NCBI GenBank assembly: GCA_018827375.1
Contig: JAHJYW010000011.1
Coordinates: 35,530 to 99,529 of the forward strand
DNA length: 64,000 bases
Source: Alphaproteobacteria bacterium
GTDB taxonomy: Bacteria; Pseudomonadota; Alphaproteobacteria; Caulobacterales; Hyphomonadaceae
Reading direction: 5' to 3'
The notes beneath the pieces were generated by a model that saw only the letters and a list, made by a program, of their open reading frames with translations, searched no databases and was not told the DNA's origin. Numbering within the stretch: position 1 is the first letter of the stretch; every line of letters starts with the position of its first letter. Made by a program: the position numbers and the translations under genes. Positions 53,607 through 61,112 of the stretch are shown here, piece by piece.

Positions 53607-54836
53607 TCAGCCGAAATTCGACAGGCGCTGCATCAGTTCGCTGGGAGGCGCCGTTTCTTCCATCAGCGACGCCTTGATCGGACGCGGCGCACCGAAGATG
53701 TGACCCTGCCCATAAGGGATGTCGTATTCGAGAATTTCGACAACACTGGCTTCGTCTTCGATCTTCTCGGCAACCAGCGTCACGCCGTAGCGCGACAGGA
53801 CTGCCGTCACTTCTGCACCATCAACGCGGCGATTGATCGATGAGACAGGGCGGGTTCCATGCGGGTCACGCAACTGTTCGATCAGCACGTGTCCGTTCAT
53901 CTTCACGAAGCGAACGCTGGCCGCCTGAAGGCGTGGCAGGTCCAGTGACAGATCATTGGCGTGGTCGATCGAGAAGCGGAATCCGAGGGCCGTCAGCTTG
54001 GCCATGTTCTCGCGCATGGTCGCGGAACTTGTCTCGAACCGGTCAGCGCGAATCTCGAAGATCACGGCGCCGGAGAGGTCGCGATTCTCGGTCATGAATT
54101 GCAGGAACATCGGGAAGAACGTGGTGTCCTCCAGCGACGAAGCGGCGATGTTGCAGAACACGCCGACGCGGCGGTCACGCTCGGCCAGACGGCGCACGAT
54201 CTGCACGCAGCGGAAAAGTGTGAAATTGTCGATGATGCCCATCAGGTTGGCGCGGCGGGCCGCGTCCAGGAACTCTGCAGGGAGAATCAGTGAGCCATCC
54301 GGACGGCGCAGGCGCGTGAAGCCTTCATAGAAGGACACGCGGCGTTGTGGCAGCGACACGATGGGCTGGAGGTGAAGGTCGACCCGGCCGTCTTTAAGGG
54401 CATCACGCACGTCACGCAGGATGGCATCATCCTGTGGCGCCACGGAGGAGACAACCGATGGCTCAGCCAGCTTGGCTTCGAAGCTGCGCGACAGGCGGTC
54501 GATCAGGCCTTCGAGCTGTTTCATCTCGGAAACAAGGGCGTCGCGGCGCTCGGTCAGCTCATGCTTGATCGTGGTCTCGACAGCCTCTGTGCGGGCGCCA
54601 ATGACATCCACGCGCTCGGATGTATCGAGCGTCGTGCGCTCCACGCGTTCCACGCGTTCATCAAGTTCGCGGTGGGAACGGCTGCTGGAGACGAGCACAT
54701 GGATCTGGGCGAGAATCACCGTGGTGATCGCCCCGCTGGTGATCGAAAGTGGCAGGCCGAGTCCTGCAAAGGCGTTTACGCAATAGCCGACGCCGCCGCC
54801 TATCGCGATATAGAGCAGGAACAGGACAAAAGTCAT
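53607..54836 (-). CDS. tipF: TipF-like degenerate EAL-domain protein
   Basis: 409-residue membrane protein: two hydrophobic helices at residues 1-50, a coiled coil at about 55-120, and an EAL fold at 140-395. The catalytic EAL signature reads YEGF (170-173), DDFG is DHAND (SIDHANDLSL) and the AEGVET loop is VAEKIEDEASV, so phosphodiesterase activity should be absent while the fold may still bind c-di-GMP. This layout matches TipF of Caulobacter, a c-di-GMP receptor for flagellum assembly. Function by homology of layout only. About 300 nt upstream are non-coding. Confidence 0.72.
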   Translation of the reverse strand: MTFVLFLLYIAIGGGVGYCVNAFAGLGLPLSITSGAITTVILAQIHVLVSSSRSHRELDERVERVERTTLDTSERVDVIGARTEAVETTIKHELTERRDALVSEMKQLEGLIDRLSRSFEAKLAEPSVVSSVAPQDDAILRDVRDALKDGRVDLHLQPIVSLPQRRVSFYEGFTRLRRPDGSLILPAEFLDAARRANLMGIIDNFTLFRCVQIVRRLAERDRRVGVFCNIAASSLEDTTFFPMFLQFMTENRDLSGAVIFEIRADRFETSSATMRENMAKLTALGFRFSIDHANDLSLDLPRLQAASVRFVKMNGHVLIEQLRDPHGTRPVSSINRRVDGAEVTAVLSRYGVTLVAEKIEDEASVVEILEYDIPYGQGHIFGAPRPIKASLMEETAPPSELMQRLSNFG

Positions 54837-55132
54837 TCGGTCAGCACCCAGTTCTTTCCATCAACCTTAACAAATACGCCCGATTGGTTAACGAATTGCA
54901 TGGAAATGACGTAATTTGCCACCTTCCACAATCCCGCTCCAGTCCACCGTTGCGTCAAAGTCACAGACCTTTTCAGTCACACTCATGACACGTCTGAGAC
55001 GTCTAGACAAAGCCTAAGCCCACCGATACCCACAGCTATCCGAGCGCACTGGTCCGTGGCCATTTTATTGGCCGGAGCGGGGGCAATCTCGGGGGAGAGC
55101 GGGGCCTTGCAGAGATGCGGGGCCCCGTCGTC
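54837..55132. other. Non-coding gap upstream of tipF-like gene
   Basis: About 296 nt hold no supported gene. Features are few: a run of AT-rich sequence (54860-54920) that could contain the promoter, and a TGACACGTCTGAGACGTCTAG segment near 54985 with the short repeat GACGTC(T). No RNA gene or repeat family is seen. Confidence 0.4.
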
Positions 55133-55870
55133 TTATGGCGCTTCGGTGCCTTCCGGGGGCATGCCGAGCGGCACAAAAACCACTTCGGTTAGGGGCCATG
55201 CAAGATCCGCCTCTTCGCAAGATACAGTCAGGTTTGCGGGGCCCGAAAACTGCGCGGCCTGGGTCATGCCGCAAGGCTCCAGGACCACACGAACACCATT
55301 GTAATCAACCCAGTAGCCGACCCGCTCCTTGTCATTCACCAGGTGTGTAACGACAAGATCGCCGGTGTTGAAAACGCGCGTCTTGGTGTCCTTCTCGCCG
55401 GGCAGCGGCTGCAGGACGGCGGCATTGAAACCACCCGCTGGCGCCTGCTCCACAAAGGTGAACGCGTCGGACGCTTCATAGGCCTTGTTGATGGCTGACA
55501 GCACCTGAGTCGTGCCCACCGGGCCGGAGACGCGCAGAGGCGTTTCATGGCCCGCGCGCCAGCTGGCATTGCGGACATCATCGAGGCCTTCAATGTCTTC
55601 GCCGCGCAGGGAAAACAGCATCACGGCATCGAGATTCTGGAGGTCCGTAGGGGTCAGTCCCTCCACTATGCCGGCAGGTGTGCCAAAGAGGACACGCTTA
55701 CCACCCGCGATAACCATAACGCAGGGATGAGGCGCCGTTACCGGTGCGCACGGCACCAGCGCAAAGTCAGCTGACGTGACTTTCCGGGGCGCTTCGGCGG
55801 GCGTCGGGGGGGCTTTCGCGCTGCCACACGCGGCAACGACCAGAAGCGCCATCAGGATTCTTGCACGCAT
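55133..55870 (-). CDS. Lipoprotein with a degenerate metallo-beta-lactamase-like fold
   Basis: 245-residue lipoprotein (signal MRARILMALLVVAAC, cysteine at residue 15). The core resembles ribonuclease Z / arylsulfatase-type MBL proteins: residues 80-100 have the layout of D-A-V-L-L-T-H-x-H-x-D-H-I-x-G-L, but the metal ligands read LFSLRGEDIEGL, so all the histidines are missing. The following WRAGHETPLRVSGPVGT matches the strand after the metal site in the active family. The end of the fold (VGYWVDYNGVRVVLE) lacks the final GDT motif. It is therefore a likely pseudo-enzyme. The upstream FAH gene starts nearby on the same strand. Confidence 0.65.
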   Translation of the reverse strand: MRARILMALLVVAACGSAKAPPTPAEAPRKVTSADFALVPCAPVTAPHPCVMVIAGGKRVLFGTPAGIVEGLTPTDLQNLDAVMLFSLRGEDIEGLDDVRNASWRAGHETPLRVSGPVGTTQVLSAINKAYEASDAFTFVEQAPAGGFNAAVLQPLPGEKDTKTRVFNTGDLVVTHLVNDKERVGYWVDYNGVRVVLEPCGMTQAAQFSGPANLTVSCEEADLAWPLTEVVFVPLGMPPEGTEAP

Positions 55871-55886
55871 GCCGTGAGGCTCCGGT

Positions 55887-56720
55887 CTACCCGATCACGG
55901 TCTCGCCCGCTTCCCTTACGATTTCGTTTTCGGTGAAGCCAAGGCAATCGATTTCCACCCTCACCTTGTCACCGGCCTTTAGCCATTTCGGTGGCTCGTG
56001 ACCTGCGCCGACGCCCGCCGGTGTGCCGGTGAAGATGACGTCGCCCGGCTCCAGCGTGAAGGCTGCTGTTAGGTGGGCAATTTGGGCGGCGATGTCGTGG
56101 ATCTGGTCGCGGATGTAACCGGTCTGGCGGCGCTCGCCATTCACGAAGGTGCGCAGTTCGAGGTTTGGCAGGTCGTCGATCTCGTCCATCGTGACCATGG
56201 CCGGGCCAAAGACGGCATGCGTGTCGAAGCCCTTGCCCATGATCATGGTCTGGCTGGCGCGCTGCCAGTCGCGCACCGAGTAATCGCAACCGATGGTGAC
56301 GCCGGCAACAATCTCGAAAGCCCGTTCACGCGGAACGTGGCGGCCGCGCTTGCCGATGATGACGACAAGCTCACCTTCATAGTCGAGCTGTTCCGAAACC
56401 TTGGGCAGGTCGACATTGGCATAGGGGCCGTTGGCGGCAGTGACCTGTTTGTTGAACCATTTCTGGACGTCCGGTTTCTTCGTGTCGATGAAGCTGACGC
56501 TTTCGGCCGCGTGCGCCGCGTAGTTGACGCCTATGCCAAGAATTTTTCCGGGCTTTTCCACCGGGGCAAGCAAGGTGACCTCTCCAAGGGGAATGGATTC
56601 GTCCTGCGGGCTGGCCGTCAGCGCGTCTACAAATGTGCCAGCTGCAAGCGGCACTACACAGTCCGCTTGCAGGTGGCCGAAACGCACTTCGTCACCTCGT
56701 TTGAATCTCACCAGACGCAT
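55887..56720 (-). CDS. Fumarylacetoacetate hydrolase (FAH) family protein
   Basis: 277-residue FAH-fold enzyme, which cleaves or hydrates 2-oxo/3-oxo acids using Mg2+. The metal acid triad is visible in the core: LDYEGELVVIIGKRGRHVPR, VTIGCDYSVRDWQ, and KGFDTHAVFGPAMVTMDEI. The N-terminus RFKRGDEVRFGHL is short, as usual in the small FAH subgroup (fumarylpyruvate hydrolase, 2-keto-3-deoxy acid hydrolases). Substrate unknown. The lipoprotein gene follows 16 nt downstream on the same strand, and the DUF262 gene diverges upstream. Confidence 0.9.
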   Translation of the reverse strand: MRLVRFKRGDEVRFGHLQADCVVPLAAGTFVDALTASPQDESIPLGEVTLLAPVEKPGKILGIGVNYAAHAAESVSFIDTKKPDVQKWFNKQVTAANGPYANVDLPKVSEQLDYEGELVVIIGKRGRHVPRERAFEIVAGVTIGCDYSVRDWQRASQTMIMGKGFDTHAVFGPAMVTMDEIDDLPNLELRTFVNGERRQTGYIRDQIHDIAAQIAHLTAAFTLEPGDVIFTGTPAGVGAGHEPPKWLKAGDKVRVEIDCLGFTENEIVREAGETVIG

Positions 56721-56830
56721 ACCGTTACTCTCCCGTCACACTTTTGCCCAAAGACCTTGAGAACCGTTCATCCCGCGTTGTGATGGTGTTTGGCAAGGGC
56801 TAGGGAAGACGGCTGTATAGGGGAATTGAA

Positions 56831-58492
56831 ATGAGCCTAGGCGTCCGAGCTCAGGAGAGCTCGCTTAGCGGTATTTTTGCACAGGGAGAACGCCTGTGTA
56901 TGCCGCCCTACCAACGCAGTTATTCGTGGGGAGAGCGCGAGGCGCTCGACCTGCTCGGCGACCTCGCTGAAGCGACCGACAGCGACATTCCACATTTCAT
57001 CGGTGCGGTGGTTCTTGTGAACGGCGCAGAGTCCGGAATGGTGGAGATCGTCGACGGGCAGCAGCGGCTGACAACGCTGACGATTCTTCTTGCCGTGCTT
57101 CGCGACCTTGAAACCGACAAGGACATGTCTGCCCGCCTGCACGCGATGATCGCCGACGAAGACCGCCCGATGCTCGGCGAAGCGGCCAGCTGGCGCCTCA
57201 CTCTAAACTATATGGACGGCGCGTTTTTTCGCGACACGATCCAGCGGCCGGGCGCGACCCGCACGCTCGAAAACGAGCCAGGCGAGAGCGACAGCCAGCA
57301 ACGTATGGTTGGGAATGCCAAGGCCATGCTGAAGGAGCTGAGGCAGCTGTCTGACGAGCGGCGGCGCGCGCTTACCGACACAGTCGTCAATGGCTGCGCA
57401 TTGGTGCGTGTCGTGGTGAATGACAAGGATCAGGGGTTCAAGGTTTTCCGGGTTCTCAACACACGCGGCAAGGAGCCCGACGCGCACGACATCATCAAGA
57501 CGGAGCTTTTCCAGAAAGCCAAGTTCTCGGTCAAAGAGGCCAACGCCTATGCCGAGCGATGGGCCGAACATGAAGCCGTGCTGGGCGGCGGCGCATTTGA
57601 TGACCTGCTGCGCCAGATACGCGCCATCCATGACCGCTCGCCCAAAGGCGATCTTGTGGCGGGTTTCCAGAAGGCTGTCCTGTCGAAGATCGACTCGCGC
57701 AAATTCCTCGATGAGATGCTGCCGAGCTATGTGGCCGCGTATCGTCAGATCACGACCGCGAATGTGGACGAAGGCCCTCATTCGAAACTCGTCTCTGACA
57801 AGCTGAACCAGCTGCGCGCCCTCGAACAGCAGAGCTGGCGTGCACCTGCGCTGAAATTCCTTGTGGAGCGGGGGCTCGATTCGCCACTGGCGCCGGAATT
57901 CTTCACGCGGCTCGAGCGGCTCGGCTACATGATCCAGCTGATCATCCACGACAAGGACCAGCGCAACAAACGGTTCAACAAGGTGAGCGACGCAATTTCC
58001 AATGAGCGGACCCTGATGGCCAAGAATGGACCGTTCGCGATTTCCAAGGACGAGGCGCGCAAGGTGCGCGAGCGCCTGCTGGGCCGTTTCGCGACGTTCG
58101 GTCAGCGCCGCGCCATGGCGCTGCGCCTGAACGCTGCGCTGGATGGCGGCTTCACGATCCGGCCGGAATCCGATGCGACCGTGGAGCATGTGCTGCCCCG
58201 CAACGTGCAGGAAGACAGCCATTGGATGGTCACCTGGCCCGACCCCGCCAAGCGGCGCGAGCAATGCGATACGCTCGGCAATTTCGTGCTGTTGACCAAC
58301 AAGGTGAACCAGAAGGCCGACCGGCTGGACTATCGCGCCAAGAAGGAAGTCTACTTCAATGGCGGCGGCGGGGCGGACTTTGCTCTCACCCGCGACCTTG
58401 TCGATCAGGACGCCTGGACACCGGAAGTCGTGCGCAAGCGGACAGAGCGGCTTGCGGAGATTCTCGATGCGGAATGGGATTTGCCGCGATAG
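56831..58492 (+). CDS. Single-chain GmrSD-type DUF262/DUF1524 nuclease
   Basis: 553-residue protein with the two-domain layout of type IV modification-dependent restriction enzymes. N-terminal DUF262: PYQRSYSW (26-33), the DGQQRLTT motif (75-82) and FRVLNTRGKEPDAHDI near 212-227. C-terminal DUF1524 HNH-like domain: EHVLPRN with H453, then LGNFVLLTNKVNQKADRLDY. GmrSD cuts glucosylated-hydroxymethylcytosine DNA of phages, but DUF262 proteins also act as stand-alone systems. The gene is isolated in housekeeping neighbours, with GGGGA before its ATG. The substrate is inference. Confidence 0.85.
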   Translation: MSLGVRAQESSLSGIFAQGERLCMPPYQRSYSWGEREALDLLGDLAEATDSDIPHFIGAVVLVNGAESGMVEIVDGQQRLTTLTILLAVLRDLETDKDMSARLHAMIADEDRPMLGEAASWRLTLNYMDGAFFRDTIQRPGATRTLENEPGESDSQQRMVGNAKAMLKELRQLSDERRRALTDTVVNGCALVRVVVNDKDQGFKVFRVLNTRGKEPDAHDIIKTELFQKAKFSVKEANAYAERWAEHEAVLGGGAFDDLLRQIRAIHDRSPKGDLVAGFQKAVLSKIDSRKFLDEMLPSYVAAYRQITTANVDEGPHSKLVSDKLNQLRALEQQSWRAPALKFLVERGLDSPLAPEFFTRLERLGYMIQLIIHDKDQRNKRFNKVSDAISNERTLMAKNGPFAISKDEARKVRERLLGRFATFGQRRAMALRLNAALDGGFTIRPESDATVEHVLPRNVQEDSHWMVTWPDPAKRREQCDTLGNFVLLTNKVNQKADRLDYRAKKEVYFNGGGGADFALTRDLVDQDAWTPEVVRKRTERLAEILDAEWDLPR

Positions 58493-58578
58493 GTTTCCCT
58501 TTTCCTTAGGACACCCCTAGCGGCAAGGCGGATGAGCCCTTACCGTCGCCCCAACAATAAACTTGAGGGAGCGGCGCC

Positions 58579-59343
58579 ATGAGCCTGTTTGATCTATCCG
58601 GGAAGTCAGCCATCATTACAGGATCGTCGCGCGGCATCGGCCGGGCAATTGCCGAGGCCATGGCCGACGCGGGCGCCAAGGTGACGATCTCGTCGCGCAA
58701 GCCTGGCCCGTGCCAGGAAGTAGCCGCCGGCATCAACGAGAAGCACGGCGACGGCACCGCGATTGCCGTGCCCGCCAACATCTCCTCGAAGGATGAGCTG
58801 CAGGCCATGGTCGATGCCACGAACAAGGCGTTCGGCAAGGTCGACATTGTCGTGTGTAACGCGGCAGCAAACCCGTATTACGGCCCGATGGAAGGCATCA
58901 CGGACGACCAGTTCGAGAAAGTGCTGCAGAACAATATCATTTCGAACCACTGGCTGATCCAGATGTGCATGCCGCAGATGCGCGAGCGCAAAGACGGCGC
59001 GATCATTCTCGTCTCGTCGATTGGCGGCCTGCGCGGCTCGCCCATCATTGGCGCCTACAACATCTCCAAGGCGGCCGACTTCCAGCTCGCCCGCAACCTG
59101 GCCACCGAATACGGCAAGGACAATATCCGCGTGAACTGTATCGCGCCGGGTCTGATCCGCACCGACTTTGCCCGCGCCCTGTGGGAAGATCCGAAGAACC
59201 TGAAATCAGCCCTGTCAGGCACACCGATGGCGCGTATCGGCGAGCCGGAAGAGATTGCCGGCGCGGCGGTTTATCTCGCCTCGAAGGCCGGGGCCTACAT
59301 GACAGGCCAGATGATGGTCGTCGATGGCGGCGCCACCTGCTGA
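58579..59343 (+). CDS. Short-chain dehydrogenase/reductase (SDR)
   Basis: 254-residue classical SDR with NAD(P) cofactor: TGSSRGIGRAIAEAMADAG (Rossmann loop), NNAG-type VVCNAAANPYYG, the catalytic serine in VSSIGGLRGSP and Tyr-Lys in GAYNISKAADFQLARN, and the C-terminal TGQMMVVDGGATC typical of the fatty acid/ketoreductase subgroup. GAGGGAG lies before the ATG. It is followed 8 nt later by a CsaA-type gene. The substrate is not predictable. Confidence 0.92.
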   Translation: MSLFDLSGKSAIITGSSRGIGRAIAEAMADAGAKVTISSRKPGPCQEVAAGINEKHGDGTAIAVPANISSKDELQAMVDATNKAFGKVDIVVCNAAANPYYGPMEGITDDQFEKVLQNNIISNHWLIQMCMPQMRERKDGAIILVSSIGGLRGSPIIGAYNISKAADFQLARNLATEYGKDNIRVNCIAPGLIRTDFARALWEDPKNLKSALSGTPMARIGEPEEIAGAAVYLASKAGAYMTGQMMVVDGGATC

Positions 59344-59350
59344 GACGCAC

Positions 59351-59722
59351 ATGCACCTGACTGACGAACCTGCCTCACCGCCCAGCGCGGAGACTGACTT
59401 TGCGACCTTTCGCGAGGTCGATATCCGCGTCGGGACCGTGCTCGAAGCGGCGCCACTGGAAGGTGCGCGCAAACCTGCCCTCCGGCTCGTGATCGATTTC
59501 GGCGTGGGCGTTGGTGTGAAGAAGAGTTCGGCGCAGGTGACGGTGCATTACGAACCCGAAAAACTGATCGGCAAACAGGTTGCCGCTGTCGTCAATTTCC
59601 CACCGCGCCAGATTGGCAAGTTCATGTCGGAAGTGCTGACGCTCGGGTTTCCCGATGCCGACGGCGCCATCGTCATGTTCTCGCCTGACCTGCCGGTGCC
59701 AAATGGAGCCCGTCTCGCATGA
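59351..59722 (+). CDS. csaA: CsaA-type tRNA-binding domain protein
   Basis: 123-residue protein carrying the OB-fold tRNA-binding domain seen in CsaA and methionyl-tRNA synthetase tails. The fold is recognised by FREVDIRVGTVLEAAPLEGA, LRLVIDFGVGVGVKKSSAQV and the C-terminal FMSEVLTLGFPDADGAIVMF. CsaA acts as a general chaperone related to protein export in Bacillus. The open frame begins at 59324 inside the SDR gene; ATG 59351 fits. It overlaps the thioesterase by ATGA. Confidence 0.9.
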   Translation: MHLTDEPASPPSAETDFATFREVDIRVGTVLEAAPLEGARKPALRLVIDFGVGVGVKKSSAQVTVHYEPEKLIGKQVAAVVNFPPRQIGKFMSEVLTLGFPDADGAIVMFSPDLPVPNGARLA

Positions 59723-60189
59723 GCCGTACCGAAATGTCTGTCCAGCAGACCGAATTCTTTGGCCGCCTGAAAGCGGGCACATGGGACTTTCCCCCCGGCA
59801 TCAAGAATCTGGGCATCCGCCCGGACCTCTGGCTGAAGGAAGTCTCCTATGGCCACACACGGTATGAATGGCCCAACACCGGCGACCGCGACATTGGCGA
59901 CCAGCGCGTATTCGGCGGCTGGGTCGCGGGCCTTTCGGATCATATCGTATCGATGACGATGGCGAGCGCGCTGGAAGACGGCGAATGGTTCACCACGATG
60001 GAACTGCAAACGCGGATCCTTCGCCCGGTGCCGCACGGCCTGATCACGATCGAGGGCCGGCTGGTCAGCCGCGGGCGCACGACCGGCCTGGTTGAGGCCG
60101 ACTGGCGCGATGAAAAAGGCCGCCACCTGGCCCGTATCACGGCGGCCAAGGCCATCCGTTCGATGGAAGAGTTGCGGCCCGGGGCCTGA
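59719..60189 (+). CDS. PaaI-type thioesterase family protein
   Basis: 156-residue hotdog-fold protein. The core GDQRVFGGWVAGLSDHIVSM resembles the catalytic H/G-rich helix of PaaI/DUF4442-type thioesterases, here with FGGW in place of H-G-G. Later strands ELQTRILRPVPHGLITIEGR and GRTTGLVEADWRDEKGRHLA follow the fold. The catalytic residue set is not fully assured, so thioesterase activity is inferred from the fold. Overlap with csaA (ATGA) implies co-translation. Confidence 0.8.
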   Translation: MSRTEMSVQQTEFFGRLKAGTWDFPPGIKNLGIRPDLWLKEVSYGHTRYEWPNTGDRDIGDQRVFGGWVAGLSDHIVSMTMASALEDGEWFTTMELQTRILRPVPHGLITIEGRLVSRGRTTGLVEADWRDEKGRHLARITAAKAIRSMEELRPGA

Positions 60190-60202
60190 ACGCCTTTCAA
60201 TC

Positions 60203-60340
60203 GGCCAAGATTGCCAAGAAAGCTTCAAGTATCGGCGGCAGAATGGCGAGCGCGTTCGCCATGACACGACCTTCTGCTACGATAATGATGATTGCCGCTA
60301 TGCACCTCAATGCGTAGGGGCGACCGGGCTTATCCTGTAA
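60203..60340 (+). pseudogene. 5'-truncated paralogue of the downstream secreted protein gene
   Basis: An open segment ending at TAA 60338-60340 encodes GQDCQESFKYRRQNGERVRH then DTTFCYDND. It aligns without gaps to residues 91-119 of the intact gene at 60664 (GYDCYDAFQYTWIDHAKARQ then DTTFCFDAA), with about half identical positions, including both cysteines. No start codon, signal peptide or upstream half remains; the 5' part is occupied by the thioesterase gene. It is read as a degraded tandem copy. Confidence 0.65.
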
Positions 60341-60663
60341 AATCGCGATATTCGAGCGCTTATGAACGCCCGGATCCCAGTCGTGGGGATTTTGCCAATG
60401 CGCATATCTTTACCTTAAGTCACACCAAAATTGCATGACAGCTGCCCGATATTGAATGGGGCAAAAATCGAACCTTTTCGCCCATCGAGCGTAGGTCCAT
60501 CATCGCAATGCTGCTCGATTTCGGGACTTGCCGGATAGAATGTCCAGCGCAATCCGCATCGTAGGCATTTTAATCTCCCAGCCGGGTTCCGGTCTTTATC
60601 CCTGTTTCTGCGGAAACATGCGATGGCCGAAACTTGCCTGTGTTTACGAAATCGGACTTCTGA
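60341..60663. other. AT-richer non-coding gap upstream of secreted gene
   Basis: About 320 nt with no supported gene. Base composition is visibly more AT-rich than the flanking genes, which suits a promoter or remnant DNA. On the minus strand one frame reads a cysteine-bearing segment (CLRCGLRWTFYPASPEIEQH) without a good start; I do not call it. Confidence 0.4.
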
Positions 60664-61053
60664 ATGAACAAATCTCGCACTTACATTGGCGCTATCGGGG
60701 CGATCGCCTTGCTGAGCGTTGGTGCGACTCTGCCTGCGTCGGCTGAGGCCGGCCTGACAAACCAGTCCCAGACAATGATTGGCGTCAGCGTACGTGTGCT
60801 CGGAAATGATCCGAACCATGTCCATCCTGAATTTTCCTATCAGGGTCACCAATCCAACCAATGGTATCCCAAAGCCCAAGTCATCCGCGCGAATGCCTGG
60901 GACGCGGGCCGTCAGGGTTACGATTGCTACGACGCGTTCCAGTACACATGGATCGATCACGCCAAGGCGCGCCAGGATACGACATTCTGTTTTGACGCTG
61001 CCGGACAAGAATTTGAGCCTGAGGCCACACGTGCCTCGGCCAGACTGAAATAG
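60664..61053 (+). CDS. Secreted hypothetical protein, small cysteine pair
   Basis: 129-residue exported protein with signal MNKSRTYIGAIGAIALLSVG and cut near ASAEA. The mature domain (about 100 residues) has two cysteines (GYDCYDAF and DTTFCFD), likely a disulfide, and a C-terminal acidic/alanine tail. No recognised family. A degraded second copy of its C-terminal half lies about 350 nt upstream, so the gene belongs to a small local family. It ends with a strong intrinsic terminator at 61080. Confidence 0.7.
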   Translation: MNKSRTYIGAIGAIALLSVGATLPASAEAGLTNQSQTMIGVSVRVLGNDPNHVHPEFSYQGHQSNQWYPKAQVIRANAWDAGRQGYDCYDAFQYTWIDHAKARQDTTFCFDAAGQEFEPEATRASARLK

Positions 61054-61079
61054 CGAACTAAACCTCCGCTAGATACCTG

Positions 61080-61111
61080 CCCCCGTTCGTTCGCGCACGG
61101 GGGCTTTTTTT
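61080..61111 (+). terminator. Intrinsic terminator after secreted-protein gene
   Basis: CCCCCGT (61080-61086) and ACGGGGG (61097-61103) form a stable GC stem, followed after one C by seven T (61105-61111). It lies 27 nt past the plus-strand stop and just before the queA stop on the other strand, so it ends rightward transcription and shields queA. Confidence 0.85.
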
Positions 61112-61112
61112 G

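Noticed and set aside
60415..61008. Minus-strand frame with a C-x-x-C (CLRCGLRW) segment
   Set aside because: Mostly antisense to the secreted-protein gene, which has a signal peptide and a paralogue; no start codon with a ribosome site near the cysteine part.
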